This document shows positions 9,516-16,590 of a DNA stretch of 64,000 bases, in pieces (positions within the stretch are counted from its first letter, which is position 1; each line of letters starts with the position of its first letter). The position numbers were made by a program, and so were the translations under genes. The stretch comes from JADJRH01 sp046351455. GTDB taxonomy: Bacteria; Myxococcota_A; Polyangia; Polyangiales; Polyangiaceae. The stretch spans positions 558,001 through 622,000 of the forward strand of contig JAXLYM010000002.1 of NCBI GenBank assembly GCA_046351455.1, given 5' to 3'. Under the pieces are notes generated by a model. That model was not told where the DNA came from. It was given only the letters and a program-made list of their open reading frames with translations, and did not search any database.

Positions 9516-10340
9516 ATGGCCATCGACTTCGCTCATTTCTTCGATCTCTCTCTCGATCTGCTCGCCACGGTGGATCGCGAGGGGCGGTTTCATGATCTCA
9601 ACCCCGCGTGGACCGACGACATCGGCTACTCGCGCGAGGAGCTGCGCGGCTGCTCCGTGCTCGATTACGTGCACCCGGAAGATCGCCCCGGTCACTCCGA
9701 GACGCTGGAGCTCGTGGTCGAAGGGCAGATCAAGACGGCCCACGTGGAGAGCCGATTTCGGCGCGCGGACGGCGGCTACCTCTGGCTCGCGTGGACGATG
9801 AGCTACCACGAGGGCGACGGCGTCACGTACGCGGTCGCGCGCGACGTCACCTCGTACCGCGAGGCGATGGACCAGCGCGATCGCATGCTCGAGGAGTCGC
9901 ACCGCCTCCAGACGGAGCTGCTCCAGCACACGGATCGCCAGCGGGAGACGCTCGCCGCGATGGCGACGCCGATCATCCAGGTGTGGGACGACGTCGTGAC
10001 GCTGCCGATCGTCGGCGTCGTCGACAGCGTGCGCGCGACCGAGATGAAGGAGGCGCTGCTGCACACGGTGGCGCGGACCGGCGCGCGCATCGCGATCGTG
10101 GATCTCACCGCGGTCGACACGGTGGACACGGCGACGGCGGATCACATCCTGCGGCTGATGCAGGGCGTGCAGCTGCTCGGCGCGCAGGGGATCATCACCG
10201 GCATCCAGCCGGCGGTCGCGCAGATCATCGTGAACCTCGGCGTCGATCTCGGCGGCGTCATGACGATGCGGAGCCTCCGCGAAGGGCTGCGCTATAGCCT
10301 TCGCGTGATGGGTTACCGCGTCATCTCGCCGGAGGAGTGA
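9516..10340 (+). CDS. PAS-STAS protein, RsbR-like stressosome sensor
   Basis: A 274-residue cytoplasmic protein. Residues 8-115 form a PAS domain (DLSLDLLATVDREGRF, GYSREELRG, HPEDR). A helical linker to about 150 leads to a C-terminal STAS domain. This contains VDTVDTATADHI, equivalent to the first phospho-threonine site of Bacillus RsbR, and GIQPAVAQIIVNLG, where the second phospho-threonine of the family (AQTIVNLG) is Ile. GAAGGA precedes the ATG. Followed at once by an RsbT-like kinase and an RsbS-like STAS protein, it should be the sensory subunit of a partner-switching complex. The PAS ligand is not visible. Confidence 0.85.
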   Translation: MAIDFAHFFDLSLDLLATVDREGRFHDLNPAWTDDIGYSREELRGCSVLDYVHPEDRPGHSETLELVVEGQIKTAHVESRFRRADGGYLWLAWTMSYHEGDGVTYAVARDVTSYREAMDQRDRMLEESHRLQTELLQHTDRQRETLAAMATPIIQVWDDVVTLPIVGVVDSVRATEMKEALLHTVARTGARIAIVDLTAVDTVDTATADHILRLMQGVQLLGAQGIITGIQPAVAQIIVNLGVDLGGVMTMRSLREGLRYSLRVMGYRVISPEE

Positions 10341-10347
10341 GGCCGGC

Positions 10348-11706
10348 TTGAGCGCGCGGCGCCATCCTTCCGACATCCAGGACAGCCGACTCCTCGGCGT
10401 GCTGGAGAAGTACGTGCCCGCGATCATCGCGCGGAGCATCGTCGAGCGCGCGCGCCGCGAGGCCGCCTCCGGCCCCGACGTGAGCTGGACCGATCCGAAC
10501 GGCCTGCTCGATCGCATCTCGGTCGGCGTGCGCCTGTTCGCCGCGCCCGAGCACGTCGCGCCGATCCTCCGCGGCATCACGGATCTGGCCGCGAGCGATC
10601 AAGAGACGCCCGCGAGCCGATCGTTCGCGGAGGACCCGCCGTCGAGCTCGCTGAAGGCCGCGGAGCCGCGCCCCGCCCCGTGGCCTCCGCGCGAAGAGCA
10701 GCCGCCCACGCGCCGCGACGTCGGCCTGCGCGATCTGCCGAGCCCGCGCGAGCTCGGCGGCCCGCCGTCGTCTTCGGGGTTCGGCGGCCCGCTGTCACGC
10801 CGGGAGCCGTTCCTCGGCATGCGTGAGCCCGTGCCTCCTTCGCGCGAGGTGCCGCCCTCGCGAGAGGGCCCGTCCTCACGCGAGACGTCGTCACGAGAGG
10901 CATCGGCGCGAGAGACGTCGTCGCGGGACATCCCTTCGCGCGAGATGCCGACGGCTCGGGAAGGCGGGCTCCGCGACACGCAAGAGGCCGCGCGCCCCAC
11001 CACGGAGGCCGCGCGCCGGGACACGGAGGTCGCGCGCGCATCGAACGAGCAGCCTCCGCTGAGCCGCGGCGTGTACCCGACGGGCGCGAGGTTCGCTCCG
11101 CGCACCGGCGGCCGCGGCCCTGCGATCGTGGCGATCCCTGCGATCCCGCGCGCCCCGAAGCCCGCGGACGCGCGCGAGCTCGGCCTCGCGGCGTTCCAGC
11201 GCCGGCCCACGCCGCCCACGGGCACGCCGATCCCTCAGTTCGATCGCGCGATCGCCGCGGCCACGCAGCAGGCGCTCCCGCGCGCGGTGATCCCGGGACG
11301 CCCGCAGCAGCCCGCCGCGCGCGAGATGACGATCACGCTGATCAACGAGCACGACATCCCGCGCGCTCGTCAGGTGGCGCGCGAGATCTGCGAGGCGCTC
11401 GGCACCCGCGCGCTCACGCAGCAGCGGCTCGTCACCATCGTGAGCGAGCTCGGCCGCAACATGGTGCTGTATGCGGGCGGCGGGAAGATCACGCTGCGCC
11501 CGCCGACCGGCGTCTCGCGGCGCGTGACGGTGCTCGCGGTCGACGCGGGCCCCGGCATCCCCAACCTCCCCGAGATCCTGGCCGGCAAGTACAAGAGCCG
11601 GTCCGGCTTGGGGCTCGGCATCCTCGGCACCAAGCGGCTCGCCGACGCCTTCAACATCGACACAGGGCGGAACGGCACCGCCATCACGGTAGAGGTGATC
11701 GTCTGA
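10348..11706 (+). CDS. RsbT-like Ser/Thr kinase (HATPase) with long repetitive linker
   Basis: A 452-residue protein starting at a TTG with GGAGTGAGG just upstream, inside the end of the RsbR-like gene. Residues 1-80 form a helical region I do not recognise. Residues about 90-310 are a disordered Arg/Ser/Glu/Pro linker with degenerate repeats (SREGPSSRETSSREAS, REMPTAREGG). The C-terminal 130 residues are an RsbT/anti-sigma-factor GHKL kinase: SELGRNMVLYAGGG (N box), DAGPGIPNL (G1) and SGLGLGILGTKRLAD (G2). RsbT kinases phosphorylate RsbS and RsbR to release output partners. Bacillus RsbT is only about 133 residues, so the N-terminal 320 residues are an unusual addition. Confidence 0.85.
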   Translation: MSARRHPSDIQDSRLLGVLEKYVPAIIARSIVERARREAASGPDVSWTDPNGLLDRISVGVRLFAAPEHVAPILRGITDLAASDQETPASRSFAEDPPSSSLKAAEPRPAPWPPREEQPPTRRDVGLRDLPSPRELGGPPSSSGFGGPLSRREPFLGMREPVPPSREVPPSREGPSSRETSSREASARETSSRDIPSREMPTAREGGLRDTQEAARPTTEAARRDTEVARASNEQPPLSRGVYPTGARFAPRTGGRGPAIVAIPAIPRAPKPADARELGLAAFQRRPTPPTGTPIPQFDRAIAAATQQALPRAVIPGRPQQPAAREMTITLINEHDIPRARQVAREICEALGTRALTQQRLVTIVSELGRNMVLYAGGGKITLRPPTGVSRRVTVLAVDAGPGIPNLPEILAGKYKSRSGLGLGILGTKRLADAFNIDTGRNGTAITVEVIV

Positions 11707-12269
11707 TGCAATCCGATCGTCCCCAGTCCGCCTTCCCGGCCGAGCGCGAGCGCGTGCGCGTCCCCGTCATCCGCCTGTGGTCGCGCCTCGTCGTCGTGCT
11801 CCAGGGCGACATCAGCGACGAGGTCGCGGCGCGCCTCATGGATGACGTGCTCGAAGAGATCCGTCGCTCCGGCGCCGCGGGCCTCGTGCTGGACGTGTCG
11901 GGCATCCTCGTCGTCGACAGCCACCTCGTGCACGTGCTGTCGAGCCTCGCGCAGGCCGCGCTGATCATGGGCACGCCCGCGGTCGTCTGCGGCATGAGCC
12001 CCGAGGTCGCGATGACGCTGCAGATGATGGGCGCGGAGCCCAAATTCATGCAGACCGCGCTCACGCTCGAGGACGCGTTGAAGCGCCTCGGCGTGCGCGT
12101 GCAGGTGGATCGCGACGCGTGGGGGCACGCGGACGGCCCCCCGGATCTAGACGAAGACTTCGCGGACGACGATGGTGGCGTCCCGGTCCGGCCCCACGCT
12201 AACGAGATCGATCGGTACCCCGACCGCTTCCTCGATCCGACGAAGGTACGCTCGCGCCGCAGCCGGTAG
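11706..12269 (+). CDS. STAS protein, RsbS-like
   Basis: A 187-residue protein whose first 120 residues are a STAS domain: VLQGDISDEVA, LVLDVSGILVVDSHL and VCGMSPEVAMTLQMMGAE closely follow RsbS, with the phosphorylatable serine of the family in VDSHL. The start overlaps the kinase stop (TGATG), so it is translationally coupled. The order R-T-S differs from the Bacillus R-S-T order. The last 40 residues are acidic then basic and are encoded opposite the 3' end of purA, giving a 123-base convergent overlap. Partner and output (phosphatase, sigma factor or cyclase) are not in the window. Confidence 0.8.
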   Translation: MQSDRPQSAFPAERERVRVPVIRLWSRLVVVLQGDISDEVAARLMDDVLEEIRRSGAAGLVLDVSGILVVDSHLVHVLSSLAQAALIMGTPAVVCGMSPEVAMTLQMMGAEPKFMQTALTLEDALKRLGVRVQVDRDAWGHADGPPDLDEDFADDDGGVPVRPHANEIDRYPDRFLDPTKVRSRRSR

Positions 12270-13430
12270 CGCGTCCATCGTGCGCGCGTCGCGGATGCTC
12301 GCCGGCCACCCCGCGAGCTTCTCGTACACGGGCGTCGCCGTCTCGAAGGCGTCGACCGGCAGCTCCGACGTGCGGCCCTGCGGCGTGTCGTAGGCGACGC
12401 ACACCGAGATCTCTTCGAGCCCCGACAGCACGTCGAGCTTCGTGACCGCGAGCGAGTCGAGCCCGTTCACGCGCGCCGCGTAGCGCAGCCCCGGCAAATC
12501 CAGCCATCCCGTGCGCCGCGGCCGCCCCGTCACCGAGCCGAATTCGCCGCCCTGCGTGCGGATGCGCTCGCCCGTCGCGTCGAAGAGCTCCGTCGGGAAC
12601 GGCCCCTCGCCGACGCGCGTCGCGTACCCCTTCGTCACGCCGAGCACGCGCCCCACCCGCGTCGGCCCGATGCCCGCGCCCACGCACGCGCCCGCGGCCA
12701 CCGCCGTCGACGACGTCACGAACGGGTACGTCCCGTGATCGAGATCCAGCAGCGTCCCCTGCGCGCCCTCGAACAGCACGCGCTCGTTGTTGCGCAGCGC
12801 CGCGTCCACGAGCAGCGACGTGTCCGCGAGCATCGGCACGATGCGCTCCGACAGCGCGCCGAGCTTCGACAAGATCTCGTCCACCGTCGGCGGCTCCCCG
12901 CCGAGCGCGCGCAGCACCGGCTCCCACCCCGCGAGCGCCGTCCGCACGATCGCCTCAACGCGCGCCGGATCCCTCAGATCGCCGGCCCGCAGCCCTCTCC
13001 GCGCGGCCTTGTCCTCGTACGCCGGGCCGATGCCGCGCTTCGTCGTGCCGATCTTGGCGCCGACGTGCGCGCGCTCCTCGCGGAGGCCGTCGACGAGGAT
13101 GTGGTACGGCAGCACGACGTGCGCGCGGTCCGACAAAAAGAGCCGCCCCGCCGTGCGGATGCCGCGCGCCTCCAGCATGTCGATCTCCGTGAGCAGCACC
13201 CACGGATCGACCACCATCCCCTGCGCCATCACGCAGCGAGCCTGCGGCCGCAGCACGCCGCTCGGCGTGAGCCGCACGACCAGCTTCTCTCCGCCGACCA
13301 CGAGCGTGTGGCCTGCGTTCGGCCCGCCCGCGAAGCGCACCACCACGTCGGCGCGCTCGGTGAACAGGTCGACGATCTTGCCTTTGCCTTCGTCCCCCCA
13401 CTGCGCGCCGATGATCACGACCCCGGACAT
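12147..13430 (-). CDS. purA: Adenylosuccinate synthetase
   Basis: A 427-residue enzyme joining IMP and aspartate with GTP to make adenylosuccinate, the first committed step of AMP synthesis. Signature motifs are complete: GAQWGDEGKGKIVD at the N-terminus with the catalytic Asp, GPNAGHT with the catalytic His, GTTKRGIGPAYEDK, QGTLLDLDHG and the C-terminal VSVGPDRDATI. The ATG at 13430 is preceded by CGGAG at good spacing; an upstream in-frame ATG at 13457 lacks this. The 3' end overlaps the RsbS-like gene on the other strand, so the two messages are antisense there. Confidence 0.97.
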   Translation of the reverse strand: MSGVVIIGAQWGDEGKGKIVDLFTERADVVVRFAGGPNAGHTLVVGGEKLVVRLTPSGVLRPQARCVMAQGMVVDPWVLLTEIDMLEARGIRTAGRLFLSDRAHVVLPYHILVDGLREERAHVGAKIGTTKRGIGPAYEDKAARRGLRAGDLRDPARVEAIVRTALAGWEPVLRALGGEPPTVDEILSKLGALSERIVPMLADTSLLVDAALRNNERVLFEGAQGTLLDLDHGTYPFVTSSTAVAAGACVGAGIGPTRVGRVLGVTKGYATRVGEGPFPTELFDATGERIRTQGGEFGSVTGRPRRTGWLDLPGLRYAARVNGLDSLAVTKLDVLSGLEEISVCVAYDTPQGRTSELPVDAFETATPVYEKLAGWPASIRDARTMDALPAAARAYLRRIEEAVGVPIDLVSVGPDRDATIVVREVFV

Positions 13431-13580
13431 GCGTTGCTCCGATCGACGGGCATCCACGTTCGGGCCCGTTTTTCGGAGCGAGGTCTAACCCATCGCGGCC
13501 GAAACCTCACCGCACAAACGAATCGTGAGCCGTTCGTTGGGAAATCCCCGGCCATCCGGGTATCCTCCGCGCGGCCCCCC

Positions 13581-14054
13581 GTGGACATCCAACAGCGGAT
13601 TCAGCAGCTCGGCAAAGTCCAGATCTTCTCCGGTCTCACGCCCGGGGCATTGGAATTGATTTCCCGTATCGCTACCGAGGAGTCTCACGCTCTCGGCACA
13701 AAGATCTTCCAGCACGGAGATCCGGGCGACAAGCTCTACATCATCCTCGAAGGCAAGGTGCGGATCAGCCGCGATGTGCCCGGAATGGGTGAGGAAGCGC
13801 TCGCCGTGTTCGGCCCGGGATCCGTGTTCGGAGAGATGGCGCTGCTCGACGAGGCGCCCCGCTCGGCGGACGCGCGGGTGCACGAGCGCTGCCGCCTGCT
13901 CGCTTTACCGAAGGACGCGTTCGAAGATCTCTTGTTTTTGCACAAGGACCTCGCGTACGAAGTGCTCTGGAGCGTCGTCCGAATGCTGACGCAGCGTCTC
14001 CGCGAGACGAACGACAAGCTGACCTTCCTCTCGGTGACGGGCAAATTCGAGTAG
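13581..14054 (+). CDS. Stand-alone cyclic-nucleotide-binding domain protein
   Basis: A 157-residue protein consisting of one cNMP-binding (CAP_ED) beta-roll: FSGLTPGALELISRIA, then GTKIFQHGDPGDKLYIILEG and FGPGSVFGEMALLDEAPRSA, matching the phosphate-binding cassette (GEMALL...RSA) with the conserved Glu and Arg. A C-terminal helix follows, but there is no helix-turn-helix, kinase or channel domain, so it probably passes a cAMP- or cGMP-like signal by protein contact. The GTG start is the only one that fits the domain; there is no strong ribosome binding site. It is divergent from purA with about 150 bases between. Confidence 0.8.
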   Translation: MDIQQRIQQLGKVQIFSGLTPGALELISRIATEESHALGTKIFQHGDPGDKLYIILEGKVRISRDVPGMGEEALAVFGPGSVFGEMALLDEAPRSADARVHERCRLLALPKDAFEDLLFLHKDLAYEVLWSVVRMLTQRLRETNDKLTFLSVTGKFE

Positions 14055-14161
14055 CCGAGAGAGCCTCGAAAACACGAGCCACGGCGCGCGCGTCGAGCGT
14101 CTCAGGTCCCAGACGGATCTCCCAGCCATTCGGGCCTCCGCAGCAGCAAACGAGGAGTCGC

Positions 14162-14869
14162 ATGAAATACGTCGGTTCGATCGGTCTCGCGCTCGCCCTG
14201 TCTCTGACGGGCCTCATCGCAGCGTGCGGCCCTGCCACGCCTGATGCCAACACGCCCCCGACCGGGACGGCCGAGCCCACGGGCACCGCGGCCCCCACCA
14301 CGACCGCGGTCCCCACGGCGGAGCCCACGTCCACCGCGAGCGCGGCGCCCACCACGACGGCCGCTCCCACGACGACCGCGGCTCCGGCCGCTGCGGCGCC
14401 CCCGGCCCCGCCGATCATGGCCTCGAAGCTCGGCGACGATCTCAAGAAGGCCGGCTTCGATCTCGCGAAGCTCCCCGCCTCGATCGAGAAGATGAGCGAC
14501 GGGCAGAAGAAGAAGCTGATGCCCATCCTCGTGAAGGCCGTCGGCTACGAGGACTGCAAGGGCTGTCACGTCGAGAACGACTACAAGAAGAAGACCGTCA
14601 ACACGAAGATCGCCGCGCACATGTGGGACGACTTCGTCGCGAAGATGAAGGACGAGAAGGGCGCCGGCACGATCTTCTGCGACTCCTGCCACCAGGGGAA
14701 GCCGAAGTTCCTGAACCGCTCGGATCTCAAGGCGGTCGGCAAGTACATGGATGACGAGTACGTCAAGAAGATGTCTCGCGCCGACAAGAAGTCGCAGGAG
14801 TGCGGCACGTGCCACGGCGATACGATGGAGATGAAGATCTTCGACAAGCTCTGGAACGTGAAGAAGTGA
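14162..14869 (+). CDS. Tri-heme c-type cytochrome lipoprotein
   Basis: A 235-residue lipoprotein: signal peptide with lipobox LIAAC (mature Cys near residue 21), then a Thr/Ala/Pro-rich linker of about 55 residues, then a Lys-rich domain with three CXXCH heme sites, CKGCH, CDSCH and CGTCH, and extra His residues (KIAAHMWDDF) able to act as distal ligands. Multiheme cytochromes of this small type carry electrons in the periplasm or at the outer membrane. GAGGAG lies just before the ATG. It is a single-gene unit ending at a strong hairpin terminator; no oxidoreductase partner is next to it. Confidence 0.85.
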   Translation: MKYVGSIGLALALSLTGLIAACGPATPDANTPPTGTAEPTGTAAPTTTAVPTAEPTSTASAAPTTTAAPTTTAAPAAAAPPAPPIMASKLGDDLKKAGFDLAKLPASIEKMSDGQKKKLMPILVKAVGYEDCKGCHVENDYKKKTVNTKIAAHMWDDFVAKMKDEKGAGTIFCDSCHQGKPKFLNRSDLKAVGKYMDDEYVKKMSRADKKSQECGTCHGDTMEMKIFDKLWNVKK

Positions 14870-14911
14870 AGGGCACTGGCTGAGGCAAACTGCCTCTCCA
14901 GATCTCCATTG

Positions 14912-14956
14912 CACGGCCACCTCGGGAGACCCCCGCAGGTGGCCGTGGTCATTTTT
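14912..14956 (+). terminator. Rho-independent terminator after the cytochrome gene
   Basis: A perfect 11-bp stem (CACGGCCACCT paired with AGGTGGCCGTG) with a 14-base loop is followed four bases later by TTTTT. It lies 43 bases past the cytochrome stop and 56 before the next start. It is the clearest intrinsic terminator in the window. Confidence 0.85.
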
Positions 14957-15012
14957 GCCCCGGTGTTTTTGCGCCTATCGCTGCGAGGACCCGTTGCTGT
15001 AATCTCGGCGTC

Positions 15013-16518
15013 ATGATCTCGACAAGGTGGCTTACTGGCACGTTCGCGGCCGTCTCGGTGGGGGCTCTCGCGGCGTGCGGCGGCGGCTCCGGCTCCGGCT
15101 CCGGCGGCTCCTCCTCGACCGGCGGCGCGGGCGGCGGCACCACCACGATGACGCCGGCCCCGCCCTACAAGCCGGATGGATGCCAGTTCGAGCTGATGCC
15201 TCGCCCGGAGTACACCGACTGGCGCCTTCACGAGACAGCCTCTTCGGCGGACCCCAAGATCGAGCGCGTGCGCCTCGGCCTCGGCGGCAACGTCACGCCG
15301 GGCGCGCCCGGACACGCGGACCCGTCCACGAGCATCGGAGTCGGCTGGCAGACGGAAGAGAGCACCCTCGCGAGCCAGATTCAGTGGGGCCCCAGCGCGG
15401 ATCCCGCCGCGTGGCCCAAAGAGAACGCGGCCTCCGGCGTCACGTGGCTCACCCCGCCCGGCCTCGTCAACGGGCACGGCGACACCCGAATGCACGAAGT
15501 ATACTTGTGCGGCCTCACCCCCAGCACCACGTATTACTACCGCGTCGGCGGCGGCCCGGCCGGACAGGAGGTCTGGAGCGACGTCTATTCGTTCACCACG
15601 ACCCCGGCGGCCGGCGGCGACAAGGTGGTCCTCTCCGTCAACGGGGACGCGCGCGGACAGGCCGGGGACGCGTGGCGCCTCTATCAAAAGAAGGTGATGC
15701 AGAAGGGCGTCAACTTCGAGCTGTTCTCGGGCGACACCGTCCTCTTCGGCGAAGATCAGACCGAGTGGGAAAAGTGGCTCGATCTGGCCTGGAAGGACGA
15801 AAAAGGCGGCCTCTTGACGCTGGGACAGGTGCTGACGCTCAACACGAACGGCAACCACGACAACCAGGCGACTCCCTTCTTCGGAAACATGGTGTTGCCG
15901 CAGGAGCCGGCGAAATATCCCCTCTACGCGGAGCTCTTCTTCTCGTTCGACGCGGGCCCCGTGCACGTCACCGTCATCGACGACAGCTACTTCATCAAGT
16001 CGACGACCGCGCAGGAAGAGCTGGACGCGCTCACCGCCTGGATCGACGCGGATCTCGCGGCCGCGGAGGCGAACCGCGCGAACGTGCCCTGGCTCGTGAC
16101 GCTCCACCACCACGGGCCGTTCTCGTCCGCGAACCATGGAGACGACCTCGACGTGCTCCGCGGGCGCGCCGCGCTGATGCCTCTCTACGACAAGCACCAT
16201 GTCGACCTCGACGTGGCGGGGCACGACCACAACTACGAGCGCTCCCTGCCTCTGCAAGGGCCCGCGGACGCGTACAAGGTGCTCGCGCAGGACGCGAAGG
16301 GCGCGACGACGTACCTGCTCTGCGCGGGCGCGGGCGCGGACGCCTACGCCCCGGGCACGTCCGACTTCACCGCGAAGAGCGCCGGCTACGACGCGGACGG
16401 CGCGATCGGCGCCTACGCCTTCCTGACGTTCGACAAGACGACGCTCACGATCGAAGCCCACGAGCTGCGCACCGACGGCACCGACCCGCAGATCGACAGC
16501 GTCACGCTCACCAGATAA
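15013..16518 (+). CDS. Secreted lipoprotein metallophosphatase (purple acid phosphatase-like)
   Basis: A 501-residue lipoprotein: signal peptide with lipobox ALAAC, a Gly/Ser linker, an N-terminal fibronectin-like domain ending VYLCGLTPSTTYYYRVGG (as in purple acid phosphatases), and a calcineurin-like phosphoesterase domain. Metal-site motifs in order: NGDARG, FSGDTVLF, NTNGNHDNQ, LHHHGPF and GHDHNYER. These supply the Asp, Asn and His ligands of a binuclear metal centre; the GHDHNYER ending is typical of the purple acid phosphatase group. It should hydrolyse phosphomono- or diesters at the cell surface. Convergent with the FG-GAP gene; only 72 bases separate the stops. Confidence 0.85.
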   Translation: MISTRWLTGTFAAVSVGALAACGGGSGSGSGGSSSTGGAGGGTTTMTPAPPYKPDGCQFELMPRPEYTDWRLHETASSADPKIERVRLGLGGNVTPGAPGHADPSTSIGVGWQTEESTLASQIQWGPSADPAAWPKENAASGVTWLTPPGLVNGHGDTRMHEVYLCGLTPSTTYYYRVGGGPAGQEVWSDVYSFTTTPAAGGDKVVLSVNGDARGQAGDAWRLYQKKVMQKGVNFELFSGDTVLFGEDQTEWEKWLDLAWKDEKGGLLTLGQVLTLNTNGNHDNQATPFFGNMVLPQEPAKYPLYAELFFSFDAGPVHVTVIDDSYFIKSTTAQEELDALTAWIDADLAAAEANRANVPWLVTLHHHGPFSSANHGDDLDVLRGRAALMPLYDKHHVDLDVAGHDHNYERSLPLQGPADAYKVLAQDAKGATTYLLCAGAGADAYAPGTSDFTAKSAGYDADGAIGAYAFLTFDKTTLTIEAHELRTDGTDPQIDSVTLTR

Positions 16519-16528
16519 GCGCTGTCCA

Positions 16529-16573
16529 GACAGCCACTCTCGTAACTACCACTCTTCAAACTGCCACTCTCCC
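16529..16573. repeat. Three-copy 15-bp tandem repeat between convergent genes
   Basis: Three adjacent 15-base units share CCACTCT (at 16534, 16549 and 16564), for example AACTACCACTCTTCA followed by AACTGCCACTCTCCC. The array fills most of the space between the stops of the phosphatase and the FG-GAP gene. A similar ACTGGCATTCTCTCC core recurs inside the glpB-like gene at 57.6 kb. Confidence 0.65.
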
Positions 16574-16590
16574 CCCCGAGCAGCGGCCCT

